Notes under the pieces: generated by a model
Told to the model about the DNA's origin: nothing
The model's input: only the letters and a program-made list of their open reading frames with translations
Databases searched by the model: none
NCBI RefSeq assembly: GCF_000204645.1
Contig: NC_015422.1
Span: 3,737,001 to 3,801,000, forward strand
Source: Alicycliphilus denitrificans K601
Lineage (GTDB): Bacteria > Pseudomonadota > Gammaproteobacteria > Burkholderiales > Burkholderiaceae_C
Reading direction: 5' to 3'
DNA length: 64,000 bases
Position numbers and translations under genes: made by a program
Shown here: positions 1 to 10,373 of the stretch, piece by piece
Numbering within the stretch: the first letter of the stretch is position 1
Layout of the letters: each line of letters opens with the position of its first letter

Positions 1-126
1 GCCGCCGTGCACGATGGCCAGGCGGTCCGGGTAGACCTCGGCCGTGCGCTCGATGAAGGACAGGGGCGACAGCGGCGCGTGGTTGGCCTCGTTGCGGGGC
101 AGGTTCTGGTCGTACATGCTGGTCAC
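1..126 (-). CDS. Acyl-CoA synthetase (AMP-forming), N-terminal part only
   Basis: Only the first 42 codons lie in the window. The translation contains MYDQNLPRNEANHAPLSPL followed by SFIERTAEVYPDRLAIVHGG, the N-terminus typical of medium-chain/methylmercaptopropionate-type acyl-CoA ligases of the AMP-binding family, which activate a carboxylic acid to its CoA thioester through an acyl-AMP. The GTG at 126 is preferred over the in-frame ATG at 117 because an AGGAG lies six bases before the GTG and 15 before the ATG. The catalytic core is outside the window, so substrate cannot be judged. It is transcribed away from dnaG. Confidence 0.75.
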   Translation of the reverse strand, partial: MTSMYDQNLPRNEANHAPLSPLSFIERTAEVYPDRLAIVHGG

Positions 127-196
127 GGCAGGCTCCTTTGTTTCAGGGAATGCAAAAAAACGCGGCCATTAGAGCAAGGCCGGCTGACGCCTGGCT

Positions 197-450
197 GAGA
201 ACCTGCCCAATATCTTTTCATGGAGTCCCTTGCCCCGCAAGGCGGTGGATGCAAGGCGCAAACCGCAGACGGGCTGGTGGCCCGGCGAGGATTTGCAACG
301 CCGCAGATGCCGCCTTTGCGGAGCAACCCTTCGGGCAAGACTCGTCGTTGCCCGCCTTGCCCAGGCCGCCAGCATGGCCTGCGGCGCGCGCCTAGATTGC
401 GGCCTTTTGCTGCCTTGCGGACTCCATGAAAAGATATTGAGCAGGCTCTA
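197..450. repeat. MITE-like element with 31-bp terminal inverted repeats
   Basis: The left end (197-227) and right end (420-450) are inverted copies that match at 28 of 31 positions; the shared core reads CAATATCTTTTCATGGAGTC at the left. The inner flanks of both ends also share a CGCAAGGC stretch. The interior is GC-rich and has no convincing gene. I see no clear target duplication. The element fills most of the 127-465 gap and ends 15 bases before the dnaG start codon, so it either carries the dnaG promoter or lies in its leader. A non-autonomous transposable element or a large hairpin-forming dispersed repeat fits; no transposase is nearby. Confidence 0.65.
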
Positions 451-465
451 AGAGAAAATAGCCCG

Positions 466-2391
466 GTGTCCATCCCCCAGTCGTTCATCCAGGAGCTGCT
501 CGCGCGCGTCGACGTGGTCGACATAGTAGGCCGCTACGTGCAGCTCAAGAAGAGCGGCGCCAACTTCATGGGGCTGTGCCCCTTCCACGGGGAGAAATCG
601 CCCTCGTTCAGCGTCAGCCCCTCCAAGCAGTTCTTCCACTGCTTCGGCTGCGGCAAGAACGGCAACGCCATCGGCTTCCTCATGGACCACGCGGGCATGG
701 GCTTTCGCGAGGCCGTGCAGGACCTGGCCCAGCAGGTCGGCATGCAGGTGCCCGACGACGAGAACACCTCGCCCCAGGACCGCGAGCGCGCCGCCGCCCA
801 GCGCCAGAAGCAGGCCACGCTGACCGAAGTGCTGGAGAAGGCCGGCGAATCCTGGCGTCGCCACCTGCGCGAATCCCCGCGCGCCATCCAGTACTTCAAG
901 GGCCGGGGCGTCTCGGGCCAGGTCGCCAAGCGCTACGGCCTGGGCTACGCGCCCGAGGGCTGGCGCAATCTGGCCAGCGTGTTCCCCGAGTACGACAGCC
1001 CGCTGCTGGAGGAAAGCGGCCTCGTGATCGTGGGCGAGGACGACGGCAAGCGCTACGACCGCTTCCGCGACCGCGTCATGTTCCCCATCCGCAACGTCAA
1101 GGGCGAATGCATCGGCTACGGCGGGCGCGTGCTGGGCGACGATAAGCCCAAGTACCTCAACTCGCCCGAGACGCCGGTCTTCCACAAGGGCCGCGAGCTC
1201 TACGGCCTGTACGAGGCGCGCGGCGCGATCCGCGAGATGGGCTACGTGCTGGTGGCCGAGGGCTACATGGACGTGGTCGCCCTCGCCCAGCTCGGCTTTC
1301 CCAACGCCGTGGCCACGCTGGGCACGGCCTGCACGCCCGACCACGTGCACAAGCTGTTCCGCTTCACCGACGTGGTGGTCTTCAGCTTCGACGGCGACGC
1401 GGCCGGCCGCCGCGCGGCGCGCAAGGCGCTCGACGGCGCCCTGCCCTACGCGAGCGACACACGCAGCATCAAGTTCCTGTTCCTGCCGCCCGAGCACGAC
1501 CCCGACAGCTTCATCCGCGCCCACGGCCCCGAGGCGTTCGCGCGCCACGTGGGCGACGCCATGCCGCTGTCGCGCTTCCTGCTCGAATCCGCGCGGGAGG
1601 GCTGCGATCTCGGCACGGCCGAGGGCCGCGCCCACATGCTGGCCAACGCCCGCCCGCTCTGGAGCCAGCTGCCCGACGGCGCCCTCAAGCGCCAGATGCT
1701 GGCCGAGCTGGGCGAACTGGGCCAGTTGCCGGCCAAGGACCTGGCCGAGCTCTGGGCTCAGGAGGGCCCGCGCGCCGCGCCCGCGGCAGCGCCGGAGGGC
1801 GGCGACCCGTTCGCGGACGAGCCGCCCTGGCACCCGCAGCCGCCCGGCCCGTGGCAGGGCGAACCAGCGCGCCGCCCCTGGCGCAAGGACGCCGGCGGCC
1901 GCTGGCGCCGCGAGCCCGCGCGCCCGGCCCAGCCCCCGCTGCCGCGCAGGCCCGCCGCCAGCCGCATCGACCACGCGGCGCGGCTGCTGCTGTCGCACAT
2001 GCAGTTCCTCGAAGGCCTCTCGCACGAGGACCACGCCGCGCTGTGCGCCCAGCCCGAGCCGCACGGCCCGCTGTTCGCGTGGCTCGAAGGCCAGCTCCAC
2101 GAGCACGGCCCCCAGCCCTGGGCCGTGCTGCGCGAGGCGCTGCGCGGCCACGACTGCGAGCCGCTCGCCGAGCGCGTGATGACCGGCTCGCACGCCCAGA
2201 CCGAGGGCGACGAGGCCGAGCTGCACGCCGAGCTGCGCGGCCTGCTCGACCGCATGCTGATCGAGGAATTCAAGCGCCAGCAGCAGGAGCTGGTGCCCCG
2301 CGTGACGCGCGACCCCGCCGCGCTCGCGCAGTACCAGGCGCTGGAGCAGCGGCTCAAGGGATTGCTCGGTATTTCTCCCAGGCCTACTTGA
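466..2391 (+). CDS. dnaG: DNA primase DnaG
   Basis: Synthesises the RNA primers used by the replicative polymerase on the DnaB-driven fork. The 641-residue protein has the CHC2 zinc site at the N-terminus (C38, H41, C59, C62), the primase core, and a TOPRIM domain with E265 in VAEGYMD and D309/D311 in FDGD, the metal-binding acids at the same numbers as in E. coli. Residues about 440-490 are a Pro/Arg-rich linker before the helicase-binding C-terminal domain. The start is GTG at 466 with only a weak SD. It is followed by rpoD, as in the classical macromolecular synthesis operon, but no rpsU or yqeY lies in front. Confidence 0.97.
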   Translation: MSIPQSFIQELLARVDVVDIVGRYVQLKKSGANFMGLCPFHGEKSPSFSVSPSKQFFHCFGCGKNGNAIGFLMDHAGMGFREAVQDLAQQVGMQVPDDENTSPQDRERAAAQRQKQATLTEVLEKAGESWRRHLRESPRAIQYFKGRGVSGQVAKRYGLGYAPEGWRNLASVFPEYDSPLLEESGLVIVGEDDGKRYDRFRDRVMFPIRNVKGECIGYGGRVLGDDKPKYLNSPETPVFHKGRELYGLYEARGAIREMGYVLVAEGYMDVVALAQLGFPNAVATLGTACTPDHVHKLFRFTDVVVFSFDGDAAGRRAARKALDGALPYASDTRSIKFLFLPPEHDPDSFIRAHGPEAFARHVGDAMPLSRFLLESAREGCDLGTAEGRAHMLANARPLWSQLPDGALKRQMLAELGELGQLPAKDLAELWAQEGPRAAPAAAPEGGDPFADEPPWHPQPPGPWQGEPARRPWRKDAGGRWRREPARPAQPPLPRRPAASRIDHAARLLLSHMQFLEGLSHEDHAALCAQPEPHGPLFAWLEGQLHEHGPQPWAVLREALRGHDCEPLAERVMTGSHAQTEGDEAELHAELRGLLDRMLIEEFKRQQQELVPRVTRDPAALAQYQALEQRLKGLLGISPRPT

Positions 2392-2412
2392 AATACGCAC
2401 CGCCGCTATAAT
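2388..2412 (+). promoter_or_regulatory. Candidate rpoD promoter
   Basis: A perfect TATAAT -10 box lies at 2407-2412, directly after the dnaG stop codon. The only -35-like hexamer nearby, TTGAAA at 2388-2393, is 13 bases away, too close for a standard sigma-70 promoter, so the -35 is probably degenerate. Transcription from here would give rpoD its own long leader. Confidence 0.45.
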
Positions 2413-2649
2413 TTAGGGTTTGTCGGCAAGAGCGACAGCAGCACCTCCGGACCAGGCAACCGTGACAAACGCGCACCACCGCCTTCCCCCACCGCAAGGA
2501 CTGCACACCAAATGTTCGCCCAGACATCTTGCCCCTGAGGATTTGCCCCTCGAACCGCGAAGGCCCCTGCCTTCGCCGTGCCTGCCCGCGCCGGGTTCCT
2601 TGGCGCTTGTGTTTTCTTTGTGTGTCCGTTTTTGACCCTGAGGTTGTCC
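2413..2649 (+). other. Long rpoD 5' leader with two hairpins
   Basis: About 235 bases separate the predicted -10 box from the rpoD ATG. They contain a perfect 7-bp stem GCGAAGG/CCTTCGC (2557-2563 with 2570-2576) and a second stem GCGCC/GGCGC (2588-2592 with 2602-2606) followed by a T-rich run (2607-2620) that resembles a weak terminator. No coding sequence is convincing here. A regulatory leader is possible but unproven. Confidence 0.35.
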
Positions 2650-5058
<2,409 letters not shown>

Positions 5059-5082
5059 GCGCAACCCGGCACCTCGTGCCCC

Positions 5083-5122
5083 AGGCCCGTTCCCGCGCTG
5101 CGGGGCGGGCCTGTTTCTTTTC
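5083..5122 (+). terminator. Rho-independent terminator after rpoD
   Basis: A GC-rich stem (AGGCCCG..CCCGC pairing with GCGGG..CGGGCCT) is followed by GTTTCTTTT, 25 bases after the rpoD stop codon. Confidence 0.75.
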
Positions 5123-5183
5123 CAGCGGATACGATCCAGCCAGGCTGCACAATCGGCTCTCCCACTGGCTGAAGGAGATGCGA

Positions 5184-5326
5184 ATGCCGAAGTTCATCAC
5201 CATAGGCTACGGCGACCAGGAAGGCTATGACCTCACACCAGAGCCGCTTCGGAATGCCGCCCATGCAAATTCCAGGATGGCGGGGCCTTGATGGGAGTCG
5301 CAGGCCCGCCGGTACGAAAATCATGA
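5184..5326 (+). pseudogene. Remnant of a YCII-family small protein
   Basis: A good SD (GAAGGAG, 5171-5177) precedes ATG 5184, and the first frame reads [20 protein letters not shown] then [15 protein letters not shown] and stops at 5291. This resembles the start of YCII-related (DGPF-like) proteins. From 5291 the next frame reads MGVAGPPVRKS and stops at 5326, which resembles the segment that normally follows about ten residues later in that family. The pattern fits a gene that suffered an internal deletion with frameshift and lost its C-terminal two thirds. The family match is from memory of the motif, so it should be checked by search. The final TGA overlaps the ATG of the next gene. Confidence 0.5.
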
Positions 5327-6006
5327 CTCTTGAATATCGCTGGCTCTACGACACGGTCCGCAAGCGTTTCGAATCCGACGAGGCCATGGAGGCCTTTCTG
5401 CCCACGGCGCTGACTCCCCAAGAGTTGAAGCAGAAAGGCGACGACCGCTATCTCTCCGCCATGAGCCAGCGGGTATTCCAGGCCGGCATGCAGCATTCGA
5501 TGGTCGATGCCAAATGGCCCGAGTTCGAAAAGGCCTTCTCGGGGTTCGCGCCCGGGCAGATGGCCTTGCTCGGTCCGCAGCAGATAGAAGACCACATGAA
5601 GAACGACCGGATCATCCGCGACCGCACCAAGCTGCAGACCATTCCCAAGAACGCCCGGTTCATTCTGGATATCCGCCAGGAGCGGGGCTGCGGTTTTGGC
5701 GAGTTCATCGCCGGTTGGCCGGGTGCCGACACCGTTGGCCTGTGGCGCCTGCTGGCCCAGCGCGGCGCCCGCCTGGGCGGGCGCTCGGCCGCCGGGTTTC
5801 TGCGCCTGGCCGGAAAGGACACTTTTCTATTGACCAGCGACGTGGTTGCACGCCTGATGGCCGCAGGCATCATTGACCATGCCCCCACCAGCCAGCGCGA
5901 CATGCAGATCGTGCAGGATGCGTTCAATAGGCTGCAGCAGGACTCTGGAAGACTGCTGTGCCAGCTGTCGGCCATGCTGTCCCTGAGCATCAATCCGGGG
6001 TTCTAG
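5323..6006 (+). CDS. DNA-3-methyladenine glycosylase I family protein
   Basis: Helix-hairpin-helix base-excision repair enzyme of the Tag family (227 residues), expected to remove alkylated purines. The core reads WPEFEKAFSGFAPGQM, then a NDRIIRDRTKLQTIPKNARF segment that corresponds to the Tag helix-hairpin region, and a C-terminal FLRLAGKDTFLLTSDVVARL segment. It belongs to the longer Tag relatives that start with YRWLYDT and lack the N-terminal Cys zinc ligand of E. coli Tag. ATG 5323 is chosen for family length; the frame is open to ATG 5227. No strong SD is seen; its start overlaps the preceding remnant by four bases. Third-position GC is lower than in neighbours, hinting at acquisition. 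Confidence 0.75.
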   Translation: MTLEYRWLYDTVRKRFESDEAMEAFLPTALTPQELKQKGDDRYLSAMSQRVFQAGMQHSMVDAKWPEFEKAFSGFAPGQMALLGPQQIEDHMKNDRIIRDRTKLQTIPKNARFILDIRQERGCGFGEFIAGWPGADTVGLWRLLAQRGARLGGRSAAGFLRLAGKDTFLLTSDVVARLMAAGIIDHAPTSQRDMQIVQDAFNRLQQDSGRLLCQLSAMLSLSINPGF

Positions 6007-6052
6007 CCAAGGACTGGACGCCGTGCCCCGCCACCCAACCCACCGATCCGCC

Positions 6053-7003
6053 ATGCACCCGACCACCGAGCCCCATACCCCGCCCCACCCCGGCCGCCTG
6101 CGCTTTGCCGTCATGGGCGCGGGCGCGGTGGGCTGCTATTTCGGCGCGCTGCTGGCGCGGGCGGGGCATGCCGTCACGCTGATCGGCCGCCCGGCGCACG
6201 TGCAGGCCATCCAGGCCCGCGGCCTGCGCCTGCAGACCGCCGCGCAGGATGAACACGTGGCCATGGGCGCCAGCACCGATGCCGGCGCCGTGGCGGGCGC
6301 CGACGTGGTGCTGCTGTGCGTGAAGTCCACCGACACCGAGGCCGCGGCGCGGCAGATCCAGCCCCACCTCGCGCCCGGCGCGCTGGTGCTCACGCTGCAG
6401 AACGGCGTGGACAACGACGAGCGCGTGCGCGCCGTGCTCGGCCCGGCGCAGCCCGTGGCGGCGGCCGTGGTCTACGTGGCCACGGCCATGGCGGGGCCGG
6501 GCCACGTGCGCCACTTCGGGCGCGGCGAGCTGGTGCTGGCGCCCTCGCTCATCGCCGAGCGCCTGGTCCGCGAGCTGGGCGCGGCGGGCATTCCCGCGCA
6601 GGTGTCGGACAACGTGCGCGGCGCGCTGTGGTCCAAGCTGGTCATCAACTGCGCCTACAACGCGCTGTCGGCCATCGTGCAGCGGCCCTACGGCTGGCTG
6701 GCGCGGCAGGACGGCGCGACCGAGGTGATCGCCGACCTGGTGGCCGAATGCCTTGCCGTGGCGCAGGCGGACGGCGTGCGCATCGCCGGCGACATCCACG
6801 CCGCCGTGCGCGGCATCGTGCAGAGCATGCCGGGCCAGCGCTCGTCCACCGCGCAGGATCTGGCGCGCGGCAGGCCCACGGAGATCGAGCACCTGAACGG
6901 CTACGTGGTGCAGCGCGGCAAGGCCCTGGGCGTGGCCACGCCCGTGAACCACGCGCTGCTGGTGCTGGTGCGCATGGCCGAGGCGGCTCGCACGGAAGTT
7001 TGA
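6053..7003 (+). CDS. panE: 2-dehydropantoate 2-reductase (ketopantoate reductase)
   Basis: NADPH-dependent reduction of 2-dehydropantoate to pantoate in pantothenate/CoA synthesis, or a paralogue acting on a related 2-keto acid. About 316 residues. The N-terminal Rossmann motif is GAGAVGCYFGALLARAGH; QNGVDND and the C-terminal helical domain with the catalytic-lysine region ALWSKLVINCAYNALSAI and the substrate-binding EIEHLNGYVV are all present. The start is uncertain: ATG 6053 is used, GTG 6023 is in frame upstream, and the first 20 residues are a Pro/His-rich tail not seen in the fold. It converges with the Bug gene downstream. Confidence 0.85.
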   Translation: MHPTTEPHTPPHPGRLRFAVMGAGAVGCYFGALLARAGHAVTLIGRPAHVQAIQARGLRLQTAAQDEHVAMGASTDAGAVAGADVVLLCVKSTDTEAAARQIQPHLAPGALVLTLQNGVDNDERVRAVLGPAQPVAAAVVYVATAMAGPGHVRHFGRGELVLAPSLIAERLVRELGAAGIPAQVSDNVRGALWSKLVINCAYNALSAIVQRPYGWLARQDGATEVIADLVAECLAVAQADGVRIAGDIHAAVRGIVQSMPGQRSSTAQDLARGRPTEIEHLNGYVVQRGKALGVATPVNHALLVLVRMAEAARTEV

Positions 7004-7076
7004 GGAAAAATCGGCCTCAACACCCGGAACCACTCCGTGCAGGCGCCCTCCCCGCCCCCGCGCGGCGGCGGGCCGC

Positions 7077-8078
7077 TCAGTCCATCTTCACGTTGGCGCT
7101 TTTCACGGCCTGGGCCATGCGCGCGGTCTCGGAGCGGAAGAAGGCGGCCGCCTCCTCGGGCGGCGGCAGGCGGATCACGTAGCCCTGGGCCACGAGCGCG
7201 TCGCGCGCCTCGGGCATCTGCAGCGCGCGCTGGAAGCCCTGGTAGATGCGATACACCTCGGCCCGGGGCAGGCCCGCGGGGCCGATGGCGGCGATCCAGC
7301 CGTCGAGCTCGTAGCCGGGCAGGCCCTGCTCGGCGATCGTGGGCACCTGCGGCAGCGACGCCACGCGCGCCGCCGAGGTCACGCCCAGCGCGCGCAGCGC
7401 GCCGCTCTTGATATGGCCGGCTGCCGGCGCCACGGCCACCACGCCCAGTTGCACCTGGCCGCCCAGGATGTCGTTCATGAGCGGGCCCATGCCGCGGTAG
7501 GGGATGTGGCGTATGTCCAGCCCCGCCTGGTCCACGAACATGGCCGCGCCCAGGTGCAGGATGGTGCCGTTGCCCGACGAGCCGTAGTTGAGCACGCCCG
7601 GGTGCGCCTTGGCGTAGGCCACCAGCTCCTGCACCGTCCTGGCGGGCACCGAGGGGTGGGCCACGAGCACGAAGGGCGTGGTGCCGACCACGGTGATGGG
7701 CGTGATGTCGGCCAGCGAGTCGAACGGGATGTTGCGGTACACGGCCGGGTTCACCACGTGGTTGTTGGAGACCACGCCGATGACGCTGCCGTCCCTGGGC
7801 GCGCGCACGATCTGCGCCGTGCCCGTGATGCCGCCCGCGCCGGGCAGGTTCTCGATCACCACGGGCTGGCCCAGCGCCTTGGCCAGGCTGTTGCTAATGG
7901 CGCGCATGGCGCCGTCGGCGCCCGAGCCTGCCGACACCGGCAGGATCATGCGCAGCGGCCTGCCCTCGCCCTGGGCCAGCGCCAGCGCGGGCGCACCCAG
8001 GGCGGCGACGCCCCAGGCCAGGGCGCTGCGGCGGCTGACGAGCGCTCCGTGGCGCGCAATGGAATGGAAGGTGTGCAT
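7077..8078 (-). CDS. Bug-family periplasmic tricarboxylate-binding protein (TctC-like)
   Basis: Substrate-binding protein of the tripartite tricarboxylate transporter class, 333 residues. The N-terminus has a twin-arginine-like signal (SRRSALAWGVAALGAPALA) and then the Bug fold: VSAGSGADGAMRAIS, VIENLPGAGGITGTAQIV, YGSSGNG, IPYRGMGPLMNDILGG, and PTIAEQGLPGYE. No TctA or TctB membrane gene is in the window, the usual situation for Bug proteins in Burkholderiales. It is the last gene of a three-gene operon with a CoA transferase and an HMG-CoA lyase-like enzyme, so the ligand is probably a carboxylate that those enzymes degrade. SD GGAG lies seven bases before the ATG. Confidence 0.88.
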   Translation of the reverse strand: MHTFHSIARHGALVSRRSALAWGVAALGAPALALAQGEGRPLRMILPVSAGSGADGAMRAISNSLAKALGQPVVIENLPGAGGITGTAQIVRAPRDGSVIGVVSNNHVVNPAVYRNIPFDSLADITPITVVGTTPFVLVAHPSVPARTVQELVAYAKAHPGVLNYGSSGNGTILHLGAAMFVDQAGLDIRHIPYRGMGPLMNDILGGQVQLGVVAVAPAAGHIKSGALRALGVTSAARVASLPQVPTIAEQGLPGYELDGWIAAIGPAGLPRAEVYRIYQGFQRALQMPEARDALVAQGYVIRLPPPEEAAAFFRSETARMAQAVKSANVKMD

Positions 8079-8111
8079 GCGTGTCTCCGGTTGTTCTATC
8101 TGTTGGCGTGG

Positions 8112-9305
8112 TCAGGCCACGGCTGCTGCGCCGCGCAGCGCTTCCACCTGCTCCGCGGTGTAGCCCAGGCCGGCAAGCAGCTCCGGCGTGTGCTGGCCCA
8201 GGCGCGGCGGGTCCATGCGCACGCCCATGCGCTGGCCGTCCAGACGCAGCGGCAGCAGCGTGGTGCGCGCCGTGGCGCCGGCGCGCTCGCCGTCGGGCAG
8301 GGTAACGTCGGCCAGGCCGCCGGTGGCATTGAGGTGCGGGTCGTCGAACAGCTCCTCGGGCCGGCGGATGGGTGCGAACGGTAGGCCGTGGCGCTCGAAG
8401 ACGGCCGCCAGCGCGTCGGCCGTGTGCGCGGCCAGGCGCTCGCGCAGCATGGGCAGCAGCGTGGGGCGCGCGCGTACGCGGTCGTTGTTGGTGGCATAGC
8501 GCGGGTCGGCCTTCAGGTCGGCGTAGCCCATGGCGTCGCAGAAGGTCTGCCACTGCGCGTCGCTCACGGCGGCCAGGAAGATCTGCCCGCCGTCCTTCAC
8601 GCTGAACACGTCGTACACGGCCCAGGACGAGATGCGCTCGGGCATGGGCGCGGCGGGCTCGCCCGTCACGGCGTACTGCATCATGTGCTGGCCGACGAGG
8701 AACACGTTGTTCTCGAACAGGGCCGAGTCCACCTCCTGCCCGCGCCCGGTCTGCACGCGCTGCATCAGCGCGGCCATGGCGCCGATGGCGCCGAACATGC
8801 CGCCCATGATGTCGTTCACGCTGGTGCCCGCGCGCAGCGGGTCGCCGGGGCGGCCGGTCATGTAGGCCAGGCCCCCCATCATCTGCACCACCTCGTCGAG
8901 CGCCGTGCGGTGCTCATACGGCCCGTGCAGGAAGCCCGTGTGGTTCACGTAGACCAGGCGCTGGTTCAGGCGCGAGAGCGCGGCGTAGTCCAGGCCGTAC
9001 TTGGCCATCACGCCGGGCTTGAAGTTCTGCGCCACCACGTCGGCGCTGCTGGCCAGGCGGATCGCCACCTCCAGCCCCTGGGGGCTGCGCAGGTCGATGG
9101 CGATGCTCTTCTTGTTGCGGTTGAACATGGGGAAGAAGCCCGCGCCCGCGCCCAGCAGGTGACGCGTGCGGTCGCCCTCCACGGGCTCGACCTTGATGAC
9201 CTCGGCTCCCAGGTCGGCCAGCACCATGCCGCAGGTGGGGCCCATGACCATGTGGGTGAATTCCACCACGCGGATGCCGGCGAGCGGCAGGGAGGATGTA
9301 TTCAT
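8112..9305 (-). CDS. CaiB/BaiF (class III) CoA transferase
   Basis: Moves CoA between carboxylic acids. The 397-residue sequence has the family start LAGIRVVEFTHMVMGPTCGM, DLGAEVIKVEP, NKKSIAIDLRSPQG, VAQNFKPGVM, and the segment AGTSVNDIMGGMFGAIGAM in which D165 aligns with the catalytic aspartate of formyl-CoA transferase. It lies 33 bases from the Bug gene and 30 from the HMG-CoA lyase-like gene. The context suggests activation of an imported dicarboxylate such as 3-hydroxy-3-methylglutarate or citramalate before cleavage. The exact acid is inference. Confidence 0.9.
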   Translation of the reverse strand: MNTSSLPLAGIRVVEFTHMVMGPTCGMVLADLGAEVIKVEPVEGDRTRHLLGAGAGFFPMFNRNKKSIAIDLRSPQGLEVAIRLASSADVVAQNFKPGVMAKYGLDYAALSRLNQRLVYVNHTGFLHGPYEHRTALDEVVQMMGGLAYMTGRPGDPLRAGTSVNDIMGGMFGAIGAMAALMQRVQTGRGQEVDSALFENNVFLVGQHMMQYAVTGEPAAPMPERISSWAVYDVFSVKDGGQIFLAAVSDAQWQTFCDAMGYADLKADPRYATNNDRVRARPTLLPMLRERLAAHTADALAAVFERHGLPFAPIRRPEELFDDPHLNATGGLADVTLPDGERAGATARTTLLPLRLDGQRMGVRMDPPRLGQHTPELLAGLGYTAEQVEALRGAAAVA

Positions 9306-9335
9306 GTGCGGTACGAAAAACAGCAGGAGAAAGAA

Positions 9336-10265
9336 TCAGGCGGCGGCCAGCCTGGGCAGGCCGGCGCGCCAAAGCGTGCCGTGCAGCGTCTCGCCGGCCA
9401 GCCAGCCTTCCACGCGCCGGCGCAGCGCCAGCAGCGCGGGGACGTTGAGGCCGGTGGCGGCGCCCATGCGTTCCAGCATGAAGGCCAGGTCCTCCGTGGT
9501 CACGTTGCCGCTCGCACCCGGCGCGTGCGGGCAGCCGCCGATGCCGGCCAGGCAGGCGTCGAAGCGGCGCACGCCCGTCTGCCACGCGGCGTAGCAGTTG
9601 GCCAGGCCCAGGCCGCGCGTGTCGTGGAAGTGCGCGCCCGCAAGATGCTCGCCCACGAGGGCGCGCGCCTTCTCGAACAGGCGCTGCACGCCGGCCGGGT
9701 CGGCATAGCCCACGGTGTCGGCCAGGCTCACGCGGTCGGCGCCGGCATCGATCAGCGCCTGCAGCAGGCGCAGCACCTCGGCCTCGGGCACCTCGCCCTG
9801 GATAGTGCAGCCGAAAGCCGTGCCCACGCCGCCCTCGATGCGCGTGCGGCTGCCGGCGGCGTCGCGCGCGGCGCGCATGCGGGCGACATCGGCCACCACC
9901 TCGTCGGGCGTCTTGCGCAGGTTGGCCAGGCTGTGCGCGTGGCTGGCCGACAGCGGCACGATCATCCATGGCGCACCGCATGCGATGGCGCGCTCGGCCC
10001 CCTTGAGGTTGGGCACCAGCACCGAGGGCATGAGGCCCGGCAGCGTGAGCGCATGCGCCAGCACCTCGGCCGTATCGGCCAGCTGCGGCAGCAGGCGCAC
10101 AGGCACGAAGGAGCCGACCTCGACCTCCCGCAGGCCGGCGGCGTGGGCCGCATCGAGCCACTCGATCTTGCGCGCCGTGGAGACGATGGTGGCGATGCTC
10201 TGCAGGCCGTCGCGCAGCCCCACCTCGCGCACGGTTGCGCGGGGGGTGTCGGGATTCGGGGGCAT
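9336..10265 (-). CDS. Hydroxymethylglutaryl-CoA lyase family enzyme
   Basis: Aldol-type lyase of the DRE-TIM metallolyase fold; HMG-CoA lyase yields acetoacetate and acetyl-CoA. The 309 residues contain REVGLRDGLQ (metal-binding D19), the metal-site pair H212/H214 in AHFHDTRGLG, and the lyase signature around C245 (CLAGIGGCPHAPGASGNV). Close relatives cleave 3-hydroxy-3-methylglutaryl-CoA or other methyl-branched 3-hydroxyacyl-CoAs, so the substrate is open. First gene of the operon; a CGGAGA SD lies about nine bases before the ATG. The shared region with the divergent LysR gene should hold its promoter. Confidence 0.88.
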   Translation of the reverse strand: MPPNPDTPRATVREVGLRDGLQSIATIVSTARKIEWLDAAHAAGLREVEVGSFVPVRLLPQLADTAEVLAHALTLPGLMPSVLVPNLKGAERAIACGAPWMIVPLSASHAHSLANLRKTPDEVVADVARMRAARDAAGSRTRIEGGVGTAFGCTIQGEVPEAEVLRLLQALIDAGADRVSLADTVGYADPAGVQRLFEKARALVGEHLAGAHFHDTRGLGLANCYAAWQTGVRRFDACLAGIGGCPHAPGASGNVTTEDLAFMLERMGAATGLNVPALLALRRRVEGWLAGETLHGTLWRAGLPRLAAA

Positions 10266-10373
10266 GGGGCGGTTCTCCGGGACGGGTGTTGTGCTGGATC
10301 AGGATTCTAGAAATTCCGTCACACTATGGATCGTCTATTTTGGAAGCCCTGAATTTCCCAACCGGAATACCTC
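10266..10373. promoter_or_regulatory. Divergent promoter region of module 1
   Basis: This 108-base gap separates the HMG-CoA lyase operon from its LysR gene. An imperfect palindrome, GGATTCTAGAAATTCC at 10302-10317, is the best LysR operator candidate. AT content rises around 10300-10345. Promoter boxes are not clear. Confidence 0.4.

Noticed and set aside
448..2400. 650-codon open frame antisense to dnaG, and similar long frames opposite rpoD, mfd, polA, relA and the CobN-like gene
   Set aside because: They mirror real genes in GC-rich DNA, have low-complexity Arg/Ala/His/Leu translations, and no recognisable domains.
2578..2649. GTG start that would add 24 residues to RpoD
   Set aside because: The added residues are hydrophobic and unlike any sigma factor, and MPVQKS at 2650 fits the family.
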